Both the position numbers and the translations under genes were made by a program. A model generated the notes under the pieces. The model made no database searches, was not told the DNA's origin, and saw nothing but the letters and a program-made list of their open reading frames with translations. DNA of 6,627 bases from Salinicoccus sp. UBA3372 (GTDB lineage Bacteria; Bacillota; Bacilli; Staphylococcales; Salinicoccaceae), in the NCBI GenBank assembly GCA_002360325.1, contig DEQG01000082.1, positions 4,225-10,851 on the forward strand. The letters are read 5' to 3'. Shown one piece after another: positions 1 to 6,544 of the stretch. The stretch's first letter is position 1. Every line of letters starts with the position of its first letter.

Positions 1-1043
1 TGAATTATACACAAAGTGATGTCGCTGAATTTCTTAATATTAGTAAAGCTGCAATTTCGAAATGGGAAAAGGGGCGCAGTATACCTGAGGTAGTATACAT
101 CATACAGTTGTCCAAGCTGTTTAACACGACGATTGATGAATTGGTGAACAGTTCGGTAAAACATACCAAAGAAGAAATCAAAAGACTTTATCACTTTTAT
201 TCAAGAAGATTTTCCACGGAACCTTTTGATGCGACCGTTGATGAAGTGGACGAATATGCCAGAAAACATTTTAATGATTACAGTCTATTATTACAGTTCA
301 GTGTACTTTTAATGAACCATCACCAGTTAAAACCACAATCCAAAGTGGTTCAGGATAATGCGGTAAAATATATCAGCCGTATAATAAAACACTCAGATTC
401 ACTTTTTGAAAAAGAACAGGCAACTTTTCTTTTGGCATCCATTTATTTGCAGCTTGGTCAAAATGACAGTGTTATTGAACTTCTGGAAGATACCAGGCTG
501 CCAAAATTACCGGCCAATATAGTATTATCTTTATCTTATTTACAGAATGATGACCGAACGCAGGCAAACCAGACACTACAGGCAGAAGTTTATCAAAATG
601 TCATTTTTATGATTAACAGCCTGACAGTGATGATCCAGCATCAGTTACATAGTAATTCTGATCAATTGATAGACAGGGGATTAAAAATTGCAGAGACTTT
701 CGATCTGAATAATCTCCACCCCAATTCAATTATGAATTTTTATCTTGCCAGTGCCATAAACAAAAGAGATGATCTGCACAGCTGCATTGATTACTTGAAA
801 CGCTTCAATAAAATCGTTAAAAATATGATGGAAAATTATTACCTTCATGGAGATGAATTTTTTGATGAAATAGATGACTGGATCAAAGATTTTGACCTTG
901 GAAACAATGCGCCTCTCAATATCGATACATTCAGACGACAGGTGCTGGTCCAGGTTATGTCGAATCCGCAGTTCGAACATATTAAAGATACGATAGAATT
1001 TAAAAACATCATTCATGATTTATCAAATATAGTAGGGGAGTGA
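1..1043 (+). CDS. XRE-family helix-turn-helix transcriptional regulator with long helical C-terminal region (5' partial)
   Basis: The reading frame is open from base 3, giving 346 visible residues, and the start codon lies upstream of the window. The first ~50 residues are an HTH_3/XRE DNA-binding domain: YTQSDVAEFLNIS is helix 2 and the turn, SKAAISKWEKGRSIP is the recognition helix with the family's typical ISxWExGRSxP pattern, and LSKLFNTTIDELV is the last helix. About 10-15 N-terminal residues are probably missing. A TTG at 108 is not a plausible start because it would cut the HTH in half. The remaining ~300 residues are helical, Leu-rich and lack membrane segments. They resemble the TPR-like sensor regions of some Gram-positive XRE regulators, but I cannot assign individual repeats. 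The gene ends 7 bp before a small membrane-protein gene and an ABC transporter, so it probably regulates that cassette. The signal is unknown. The DNA-binding assignment is firm; the target is inferred from position. Confidence 0.9.
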   Translation, partial: NYTQSDVAEFLNISKAAISKWEKGRSIPEVVYIIQLSKLFNTTIDELVNSSVKHTKEEIKRLYHFYSRRFSTEPFDATVDEVDEYARKHFNDYSLLLQFSVLLMNHHQLKPQSKVVQDNAVKYISRIIKHSDSLFEKEQATFLLASIYLQLGQNDSVIELLEDTRLPKLPANIVLSLSYLQNDDRTQANQTLQAEVYQNVIFMINSLTVMIQHQLHSNSDQLIDRGLKIAETFDLNNLHPNSIMNFYLASAINKRDDLHSCIDYLKRFNKIVKNMMENYYLHGDEFFDEIDDWIKDFDLGNNAPLNIDTFRRQVLVQVMSNPQFEHIKDTIEFKNIIHDLSNIVGE

Positions 1044-1050
1044 TACTGTC

Positions 1051-1242
1051 ATGTCACAATCTGATTGGATCGTGTTTCTTATACCGCTTATTCTGCTGCA
1101 GTTGATTTTGATGATTACAGCGCTTGTGCTGATCATCAGGCAGACTCATTTTAAATATTTTAATAAAATAATCTGGATTGTCATTGTGCTTCTGCTCAAT
1201 ATCGTCGGTCCTGTATTATATTTTATATTGGAGAGAAGATAA
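1051..1242 (+). CDS. Small PLDc_N-type two-helix membrane protein (YxlE-like)
   Basis: This 63-residue protein is nearly all membrane: helix 1 spans about residues 6-29, a short basic loop (RQTHFKYFNK) follows, and helix 2 spans about 39-60, ending in ERR. The segment N50-I-V-G53-P54-V-L-Y57-F with a terminal charged cluster matches the phospholipase D-nuclease N-terminal domain (PLDc_N). In such short proteins this is a stand-alone membrane module with no catalytic part. B. subtilis YxlE is a protein of this size and type, located directly before the ABC genes yxlF and yxlG, and reported to dampen sigma-Y activity. Here the same order is kept without a visible sigma factor. The ATG at 1051 is supported by GGGGAG at 1035-1040. 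The role is not known; an accessory subunit or regulator of the downstream transporter is an inference from the conserved linkage. Confidence 0.85.
   Translation: MSQSDWIVFLIPLILLQLILMITALVLIIRQTHFKYFNKIIWIVIVLLLNIVGPVLYFILERR
1230..1235 (+). promoter_or_regulatory. Ribosome binding site that fixes the ABC ATPase start
   Basis: GGAGAG lies inside the last codons of the small membrane-protein gene, 8 bp before the ATG at 1244. It supports 1244 as the start of the ATPase rather than the in-frame TTG at 1178, which would add 22 residues unlike any ABC N-terminus and overlap the upstream gene by 65 bp. Confidence 0.8.
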
Positions 1243-1243
1243 T

Positions 1244-2122
1244 ATGAGTATATTGAAAATAGAAAACTTGTCCAAGTCCTTCAATGATAAAAAAGTGATC
1301 GACAATTTGAGTTTGACTGTGAGAGAAAATGAAATATACGGTTTTATAGGGAGTAACGGTTCAGGCAAGACAACGACGATGAATATGATTCTGGGACAGC
1401 TGAAACCGGATGGCGGGGAAATATACGTATGCGGTGAAAAAGTCACTTTTGGCAATACGAAGACCAACAAATATATCGGCTATCTGCCGGATGTGCCGGA
1501 ATTTTATAATTACATGACTGCAGAACAATATTTGATGCTGTGCGCCCAGCTGACGGATATGAGAAAGGATAACAGAGTATCGCGGATCAATCATCTGCTT
1601 GATATCGTCGGGCTGTCAGGCAACAAATCAAAAATAAAATCCTACTCCCGCGGCATGAAGCAGCGGCTTGGTGTCGCACAGGCACTGATCCACAAGCCTG
1701 AACTGCTGATATGTGATGAACCGACCAGTGCACTCGATCCGAAAGGGAGAATGGAACTGCTGAAGATTTTAAAAGATATAACATCTGAAACGACAGTCAT
1801 ATTTTCAACGCATGTGCTGACAGATGTAGAGAGGATCAGTGACCATGCCGGCATCCTTTACGAAGGCGGCATTGTCAGGGAGATTGATTTATCAAAGACT
1901 GATTTCGGGGATAAAGGCATTCACCTCAAGTTGAACAGTAATGAATACAATGTCTTATCCGAAAAGTTAGAAATATCTCCTCTGCATGGTGATGACTACC
2001 TTGCAGCTAATATATCCTTAAACGATCTGTACCAGGTACTGTATGAAATGAATATTCAGCCGTCCCGTCTCGAACTTTCTAAAAAATCATTGGAGGATAT
2101 TTATCTGGAGGTGACACGATGA
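1244..2122 (+). CDS. ABC transporter ATP-binding protein (YxlF/BcrA-type, ABC-2 exporter class)
   Basis: This 292-residue ATPase powers the permease encoded next. From the ATG at 1244 the protein opens with MSILKIENLSKSF, a normal ABC N-terminus. Walker A is GSNGSGKTT (36-44). The signature motif is YSRGMKQR (134-141), the form used by the CcmA/BcrA-like branch in place of LSGGQ. Walker B is LLICDEP (154-160), the D-loop is SALD (162-165) and the switch histidine is H190 in STH. The Q-loop region reads GYLPDVPEFYNYMT, with Asp83 where many ABC proteins have Gln; substitutions here are common in this branch. Residues ~225-292 form the C-terminal extension typical of two-component ABC-2 exporters. 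The gene starts 1 bp after the upstream stop, and its TGA overlaps the permease ATG, indicating translational coupling. The substrate is unknown. Homologues include peptide-antibiotic exporters and self-protection transporters, but specificity cannot be inferred. Confidence 0.95.
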   Translation: MSILKIENLSKSFNDKKVIDNLSLTVRENEIYGFIGSNGSGKTTTMNMILGQLKPDGGEIYVCGEKVTFGNTKTNKYIGYLPDVPEFYNYMTAEQYLMLCAQLTDMRKDNRVSRINHLLDIVGLSGNKSKIKSYSRGMKQRLGVAQALIHKPELLICDEPTSALDPKGRMELLKILKDITSETTVIFSTHVLTDVERISDHAGILYEGGIVREIDLSKTDFGDKGIHLKLNSNEYNVLSEKLEISPLHGDDYLAANISLNDLYQVLYEMNIQPSRLELSKKSLEDIYLEVTR

Positions 2123-2886
2123 ATCAGATAGTTACAATGCTGAATAAAGAGCTCATGGAATCACTGAAAACATTTAAACTTTTAGCAATCATCATCACTT
2201 TTTTGATCATCGGGGTCCTCAGTCCGTTTATCGTTCTTATTATGCCTGATATTCTGGAATCTGCCGTCTCTGACTCCGGTATAGAGATGGTAATACCCGA
2301 ACCGACGGCAGACCAGTCTTATATGCAATTTTTCAGTCATGTCAATCAGCTTGGCTTTATCGTGTTTCTGTTATTATTTGGCGGAATATTGACCAGTGAG
2401 ATTTCCAGAAGGACATTGATCAATCTTTTAACTAAAGGCCTGAAGCGTCATAATGTCCTATTGTCAAAGTCATTATTCATTTTGATTATCTGGACTGTTG
2501 TTTATTTTATGAGTGCGCTGGTTACTTATCTATATACAGTGTACTTTTTTGATGAAACAGTTCATAATCTGCCGGCAGCATTATCCACAACATGGCTTTA
2601 TGGAATATTCCTGATCAGTCTGGTTTTCTTATTTTCTGTCGCTTTTAAAAATTTTATAGCGGTGATATTTTCCATAATAGCAGTAGTAGTCATCATGATG
2701 ATTCTCAGTGTATTTCCAAGTATGGAAATATATATCCCACAATATTTGCTGACTTTGAATATGGAGTTGATCATCGGAGAGAAGTATTTAGGCGATACAC
2801 TTACACCTGTGTCTGTCACATTCGCAGCTTCAGTACTGATATTTATATTGAGCATTTTCATTTTTAACAAAAAAACATTGGTATGA
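2119..2886 (+). CDS. ABC-2 type transporter permease (YxlG-like)
   Basis: This 255-residue integral membrane protein is the membrane partner of the preceding ATPase. Hydrophobic segments lie at about residues 20-42, 76-95, 118-143, 158-175, 178-198 and 231-249, giving six helices as is usual for ABC-2 permeases. A polar stretch at about 44-75, with DILESAVSDSGIEM and several acidic residues, forms the extracellular loop after helix 1. The cytoplasmic stretch SEISRRTLINLLTKGLKR (93-110) after helix 2 matches the place where this family's coupling element contacts the ATPase. The N-terminus MNQIVTMLNKELMESLKTFK is a typical amphipathic lead-in. The start is set by GGAGGTG at 2107-2113 and by the ATGA overlap with the ATPase stop. 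Length is usual for the family. Direction is probably export; the substrate is unknown. The gene ends the cassette, and no clear terminator follows. Confidence 0.92.
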   Translation: MNQIVTMLNKELMESLKTFKLLAIIITFLIIGVLSPFIVLIMPDILESAVSDSGIEMVIPEPTADQSYMQFFSHVNQLGFIVFLLLFGGILTSEISRRTLINLLTKGLKRHNVLLSKSLFILIIWTVVYFMSALVTYLYTVYFFDETVHNLPAALSTTWLYGIFLISLVFLFSVAFKNFIAVIFSIIAVVVIMMILSVFPSMEIYIPQYLLTLNMELIIGEKYLGDTLTPVSVTFAASVLIFILSIFIFNKKTLV

Positions 2887-2930
2887 TTTTAAGGCTGTGC
2901 AGGTTTATTCTGTACGTCTTTGTTATTTTA

Positions 2931-2970
2931 TGATTGAAAATGATTGTTTTTGATTGAATTTGATTGATGA
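2931..2970 (+). repeat. Four contiguous 10-bp direct repeats: FruR operator
   Basis: Four copies stand end to end with no spacer: TGATTGAAAA (2931), TGATTGTTTT (2941), TGATTGAATT (2951) and TGATTGATGA (2961). The first six bases are identical in all copies and the last four are mostly A/T. The L. lactis fru operon is known to need four adjacent 10-bp direct repeats for FruR control, and that arrangement is reported to be conserved in low-GC Gram-positive bacteria. The repeats lie 29 bp before the probable fruR start and overlap the likely -35 region, so a bound repressor would block RNA polymerase. The 10-bp period puts each copy on the same face of the helix. The repeats are seen directly; FruR binding is inferred from family and position. 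Confidence 0.88.
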
Positions 2971-2987
2971 ATGTATTATTCTATATA
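2950..2987 (+). promoter_or_regulatory. Predicted sigma-A promoter of the fru operon, overlapping the operator
   Basis: Two overlapping solutions exist. The first pairs TTGATT (2950-2955) with TATTAT (2974-2979), an 18-bp spacer and a predicted start near 2986. The second pairs TTGATT (2960-2965) with TATATA (2982-2987), a 16-bp spacer and a start near 2994. In both, the -35 hexamer spans a junction between operator repeats, as expected for repression by steric exclusion. Either one leaves only about 5-13 nt before the fruR ATG at 2999. No better pair was seen further upstream. The exact transcription start is uncertain. Confidence 0.6.
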
Positions 2988-2988
2988 T

Positions 2989-2996
2989 GGTGATGG
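2989..2996 (+). promoter_or_regulatory. Weak ribosome binding site for fruR
   Basis: GGTGATGG is the only purine-rich stretch before the ATG at 2999, and it leaves just a few bases of spacing. It is much poorer than the AGGAG and GGGAGGG sites of fruK and fruA. It may reflect low translation of the repressor relative to the enzyme genes. Additional in-frame ATG codons at 2987 and 2993 overlap it, so the precise start is not settled. Confidence 0.4.
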
Positions 2997-2998
2997 AT

Positions 2999-3745
2999 AT
3001 GATAACTACACAAAGATATGAACTGATTTTGAATTTTTTAAATGAAAATGGTAACGGTACCATCAATGACTTTGGAAAACTGACGGGCACGAGCAGTGCA
3101 ACGATTCGACGTGATCTGACACATCTGGAGGATGAGGGGCTGCTTTCCCGTATCCATGGCGGGGCGACGATTGACCGGGTTGAGAGTGAGGCCAGCTATA
3201 CAGACAAAGCAGTAAGAAATTTAAAGGATAAAATCCTGATTGCCAAAACTGCCGCTGCACTGATTGAAGATGGTGATACCCTTTTTATCGATGCCGGGAC
3301 AAGTACATATGAAATGCTGCCTTTCATCAATAAAAAGAATTTAACGATTGTGACGAACAGTGTCACTCTGATCAGTTCGCTGGTCAGGGACGGTCACCTT
3401 GTATATCTGCTGGGTGGTAATGTGAAACCGACGACATACGCAATTATCGGAACTGAAGCTGTAGATAAACTGAATGGTCTGTCCTTTGATAAATGCTTCA
3501 TCGGTACAAACGGCATAGATAGAGCTCATGGTTATTCAACGCCGGATGGTGAGGAAGCGGCGATCAAACGGACAGCATTGAAGCAGTCCAAAGCTAAGTA
3601 CATATTGGGCGACACTTCGAAATTTCATAAGACGGCCTTCGTCAAATTTGCAGCGCTTGGTGATGCAGTACTCATTACGAATGACTTGAAGTCTGAGTTT
3701 GTTAAAGATATCGAAGAAGAAACAAACGTGATAGGAGAGGTGTAA
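2999..3745 (+). CDS. fruR: DeoR-family fructose operon repressor FruR
   Basis: This 248-residue cytoplasmic repressor binds the tandem repeats upstream and is expected to release them when fructose-1-phosphate accumulates. The N-terminal DeoR helix-turn-helix covers about residues 5-57; TSSATIRRDLTHLEDEGLLS holds the recognition helix, followed by the family hallmark RIHGGA (51-56). The C-terminal DeoRC sugar-phosphate domain (about 74-232) carries DAGTSTYEM (98-106), VTNS (118-121), LLGG (137-140), GTNGID (169-174), GYSTPDGEEAAIKR (178-191) and DTSKF (205-209), all conserved effector-pocket motifs. The ATG at 2999 was chosen because MITTQRYELI aligns with normal DeoR N-termini and gives the usual ~250 residues. 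The TTG at 2954 lies inside the operator and is rejected; ATGs at 2987 and 2993 remain possible. The stop abuts the fruK ATG. The fructose role follows from operon context and operator type, since DeoR regulators of other sugars look alike. Confidence 0.95.
   Translation: MITTQRYELILNFLNENGNGTINDFGKLTGTSSATIRRDLTHLEDEGLLSRIHGGATIDRVESEASYTDKAVRNLKDKILIAKTAAALIEDGDTLFIDAGTSTYEMLPFINKKNLTIVTNSVTLISSLVRDGHLVYLLGGNVKPTTYAIIGTEAVDKLNGLSFDKCFIGTNGIDRAHGYSTPDGEEAAIKRTALKQSKAKYILGDTSKFHKTAFVKFAALGDAVLITNDLKSEFVKDIEEETNVIGEV
3049..3062 (+). promoter_or_regulatory. Candidate cre (CcpA) site inside the start of fruR
   Basis: TGGTAACGGTACCA has perfect 5-bp inverted arms (TGGTA/TACCA) around a centre containing CG. 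It fits the TG-N-AA-N-CG-N-W-NN-CA pattern of catabolite-responsive elements with a few mismatches. It lies about 55-65 bp after the predicted transcription start, where a CcpA roadblock could work. CcpA control of fru operons is known in low-GC Gram-positives. The match is imperfect and inside coding sequence, so chance is a real possibility. Confidence 0.35.
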
Positions 3746-4648
3746 ATGATATATACCGTGACGTTCAATCCATCAGTGGATTATATTATGAAACTGGATG
3801 ACTTTAAAGAAAGTGAATTAAACCGTACTTCTTTGACCGAAAAGTATCCCGGTGGAAAGGGCATCAATGTATCAAGGGTTTTGAAGGAACTCGGTGCCGA
3901 GACGACAGCACTCGGTTTCACAGGCGGATTTACCGGAGATTATATAAAATCTGAATTGGAGCAGAGAGATATAATACATGATTTCATAGAAGTGTCGGGT
4001 GATACAAGAATCAATGTAAAACTTAAAACTTCGCAGGAATCTGAAATAAATGCAGATGGTCCCAGGATTTCAGATGATAATTTCAAAGCTTTGGAAGAAA
4101 AATTGTCACGTCTCAAGCCGGAGGATCATGTGATATTTGCGGGCAGCGTACCCGGCGGTCATAAAGATGCGTACAAAAGATTGGCTGCAAAATTATATGA
4201 AAATGCAATTCCATTTTCTATAGATTCAGAAGGAGAGAAATTGACGTCTACACTGCCTTTTAAGCCTTATCTGGTCAAACCCAACCTGTTTGAGCTTGAA
4301 CAGATCACCGGAAAGTCATTGAAATCATCAGAAGATATAAGGAATGCGGCCGACTCGTTATTGGAGAGCGGTGCTCAAAATGTTCTGATCACGCTGGGCG
4401 GGGACGGAGCGATGTTTGTTAACGCGGATTATGCATTGAAACTGACACCTCCTGAAGGGGAACTTGTAAATTCGGTCGGTGCGGGAGACTCGACTGTCGC
4501 CGGATTTATCAGTCAGCATGGCAAAGGTATTCCAGAGCAGGTGAAACATGCGGTTGCTGCAGGCAGTGCCACGGCTTATAACAGCGATCTTGCTACACGT
4601 CAGGATATTATTGAATTACTGGATAAAGTGACAATCGAAAAAATTTAA
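3746..4648 (+). CDS. fruK: 1-phosphofructokinase
   Basis: FruK phosphorylates fructose-1-phosphate with ATP to give fructose-1,6-bisphosphate, feeding glycolysis and removing the FruR inducer. The 300-residue protein is a full-length PfkB/ribokinase-fold kinase. MIYTVTFNPSVDY (1-13) carries the substrate-binding Asp12, GGKGINVSRVLKELG (36-50) is PfkB signature 1, GDTRIN (85-90) is the usual lid strand, and FAGSVPGG (131-138), KPN (178-180) and TLGGDGA (216-222) are conserved. NSVGAGDSTVAGF (242-254) is signature 2, with catalytic base Asp248 and the anion-hole GAGD. The ATG directly follows the fruR stop and is served by AGGAG at 3733-3737, 8 bp upstream. Tagatose-6-phosphate kinase (LacC) is the closest look-alike. 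The position between fruR and a fructose EIIABC makes 1-phosphofructokinase the much better call. Confidence 0.96.
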   Translation: MIYTVTFNPSVDYIMKLDDFKESELNRTSLTEKYPGGKGINVSRVLKELGAETTALGFTGGFTGDYIKSELEQRDIIHDFIEVSGDTRINVKLKTSQESEINADGPRISDDNFKALEEKLSRLKPEDHVIFAGSVPGGHKDAYKRLAAKLYENAIPFSIDSEGEKLTSTLPFKPYLVKPNLFELEQITGKSLKSSEDIRNAADSLLESGAQNVLITLGGDGAMFVNADYALKLTPPEGELVNSVGAGDSTVAGFISQHGKGIPEQVKHAVAAGSATAYNSDLATRQDIIELLDKVTIEKI

Positions 4649-4663
4649 CCGGGAGGGATATAA

Positions 4664-6535
4664 ATGAGAATTACAGAACTGCTGACAAAAGAGACCATTA
4701 AGATGAATATAGAAGCAAAAGATAAAAATGGCGTGATAAAGGAACTTGTAACTGAATTGTACAACACCGGTATAATTACGGATGCAGATAAATTTGAAGC
4801 GGCCATTAAAAAAAGAGAGTCACAGAGCACTACGGGTGTCGGCGATGGCATCGCCATACCGCACGCTCAGACCGGAGAAGTAAAAAAGCCTGCCATAATG
4901 TTCGGGCGCAGTGAAGCGGGGATAGATTACGATTCACTGGACGGACAGGATGCACATCTGTTCTTCATGATTGCTGCACCTGACGGTCAGGCGACGACAC
5001 ATCTGGATGCATTGGCAAAACTTTCAGGCATATTGATGAATCCCGAGGCAAAAGAAAGACTGCTAAAAGCAGATAGTGCAGATGAAGTGTTAAATACAAT
5101 CGATCATTATGATGAATCGGAGCCGTCGGAAGAGGCGGCTGCACATGTCGATAAAAGTGAAGACAGGCCGTATATTGTTGCAGTTACTGCCTGTCCAACG
5201 GGCATAGCGCATACCTACATGGCAGCAGATGCATTGAAAAACAAGGCAAAAGAAATGAATGTCGGTATCAAGGTGGAGACAAACGGTTCCGGCGGAGTGA
5301 AAGATCCTTTAAGTGAAGCGGATATAAAGAATGCTTCAGGCGTAATTGTTGCTGCCGACACTAAAGTGGAAATGGACCGTTTTCATGGCAAGCGTCTTTT
5401 GGAGGTGCCGGTGTCGGACGGTATCAAAAGACCCGAAGAATTGATTCAATCAACTCTTGATGAACAGGGTGAAATATATGAAGGGTCCGGCAGCAAAAGT
5501 ACTGCTGCAAGTTCATCTAAAGGAAGACCATCAATTTATAAACACTTGATGAATGGTGTTTCCAATATGCTGCCATTCGTTGTTGCCGGCGGTATTCTGA
5601 TTGCAATCAGCTTTTTCTGGGGTATAGAGTCGGCAAACCCCGATCATGCAGATTACAGCCCGATAGCTGAGATGATCAATTTCATCGGAAGCAATGCTTT
5701 TGAACTGATGGTGCCGATTTTAGCAGGCTTCATAGCGATGAGTATTGCAGACAGACCGGGCTTTGCTCCGGGCATGGTCGGCGGACTTATGGCAGCAACG
5801 ATGGGGTCGGGCTTTTTAGGCGGCCTGGTTGCCGGTTTTCTTGCCGGTTATTTAATGGTCGGCATTAAAAAGGTCACAGAAAATCTGCCCCAGGCACTGG
5901 ACGGTCTCAAGCCGGTATTGATATATCCTTTACTCGGCGTATTTTTAACAGGTATCATCATGTATTATATCATCGATCCGCCTGCGACAGCCTTGAATGA
6001 AACACTCAATTCCTTCCTTGAAAATCTGAGTGGCACAAACATAGTCATACTTGGAGCGATTCTCGGAGGTATGATGGCGATTGATATGGGCGGACCGATC
6101 AACAAGGCGGCGTATGCGTTCAGTATCGCGACACTGACAGCAGGAAATCCTGAGCCGATTACAGCTGCCATGATCGGCGGAATGGTGCCGCCGCTTGCGA
6201 TTGCACTTGCCACAGTAGTATTCAGAAATAAGTTTACTCCTGTGGAACGTTCATCAGGACCGACGAATCTGGTGATGGGACTCTCGTTCATAACCGAAGG
6301 GGCGATACCTTTCGCTGCAGCAGATCCGCTACGTGTAATCCCTTCCATGATGGTAGGGTCGGCAGTTGCCGGCGCGATGGCACTTGGTCTCGGAGCGACC
6401 ATACCGGCTCCGCACGGCGGTATCTTCGTGGTTGGCGTCGGTGACAATGTACTGATGTTCCTGTTGGCACTTCTGGTCGGAACAATAGTCAGTGCGGTTC
6501 TTTTAGGACTTTTGAAGAGGAAAGAGCAGATATAA
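4664..6535 (+). CDS. fruA: PTS fructose transporter subunit EIIABC
   Basis: This membrane permease takes up fructose and phosphorylates it to fructose-1-phosphate, using phosphate passed from HPr. The 623 residues hold three domains in the order A-B-C. EIIA (about 1-148) has its phosphorylated histidine, His67, in GDGIAIPHAQTG. An acidic linker follows (about 149-167, DESEPSEEAAAHVDKSED). EIIB (about 168-265) has phosphorylated Cys177 in TACPTGIAHTYMAA. A Gly/Ser/Ala-rich linker (about 272-288) leads to EIIC (about 290-618), which has many hydrophobic helices, MGGPINKAAYAF (475-486) and FITEGAIPFAAADP (542-555), typical of the fructose EIIC family. The protein ends in a basic KRKEQI tail. The start is set by GGGAGGG at 4651-4657, 6 bp before the ATG, and 15 bp separate it from fruK. 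All key residues are present, so it should be functional. Paralogues for mannose or other hexoses exist, but pairing with fruK supports fructose. Confidence 0.97.
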   Translation: MRITELLTKETIKMNIEAKDKNGVIKELVTELYNTGIITDADKFEAAIKKRESQSTTGVGDGIAIPHAQTGEVKKPAIMFGRSEAGIDYDSLDGQDAHLFFMIAAPDGQATTHLDALAKLSGILMNPEAKERLLKADSADEVLNTIDHYDESEPSEEAAAHVDKSEDRPYIVAVTACPTGIAHTYMAADALKNKAKEMNVGIKVETNGSGGVKDPLSEADIKNASGVIVAADTKVEMDRFHGKRLLEVPVSDGIKRPEELIQSTLDEQGEIYEGSGSKSTAASSSKGRPSIYKHLMNGVSNMLPFVVAGGILIAISFFWGIESANPDHADYSPIAEMINFIGSNAFELMVPILAGFIAMSIADRPGFAPGMVGGLMAATMGSGFLGGLVAGFLAGYLMVGIKKVTENLPQALDGLKPVLIYPLLGVFLTGIIMYYIIDPPATALNETLNSFLENLSGTNIVILGAILGGMMAIDMGGPINKAAYAFSIATLTAGNPEPITAAMIGGMVPPLAIALATVVFRNKFTPVERSSGPTNLVMGLSFITEGAIPFAAADPLRVIPSMMVGSAVAGAMALGLGATIPAPHGGIFVVGVGDNVLMFLLALLVGTIVSAVLLGLLKRKEQI

Positions 6536-6544
6536 ATATAATGG

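Noticed and set aside
108..110. TTG as start of the first regulator, giving a 311-residue protein
   Set aside because: The frame stays open to base 3 and encodes a clear XRE helix-turn-helix upstream of this codon, so the gene begins before the window.
726..1016. 96-residue minus-strand open frame opposite the XRE regulator
   Set aside because: It has no recognisable domain and lies wholly within a well-supported gene on the other strand.
1178..1243. N-terminal extension of the ABC ATPase from a TTG at 1178
   Set aside because: The added residues overlap the small membrane-protein gene and resemble no ABC N-terminus; the ATG at 1244 has GGAGAG 8 bp upstream.
2931..2970. The tandem TGATTG repeats as a short CRISPR-like array or a replication iteron
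   Set aside because: The units are 10 bp with no spacers, and they sit directly on a fruR promoter, so a FruR operator explains them fully.
2954..2998. FruR start at the TTG at 2954
   Set aside because: It lies inside the tandem operator and within the predicted promoter, and it adds residues absent from DeoR-family N-termini.
5965..6447. 160-residue minus-strand open frame inside fruA
   Set aside because: It is antisense to the highly conserved EIIC region and has no recognisable domain. Its Pro/Ile/Ala-rich composition is what reversed EIIC codons produce.
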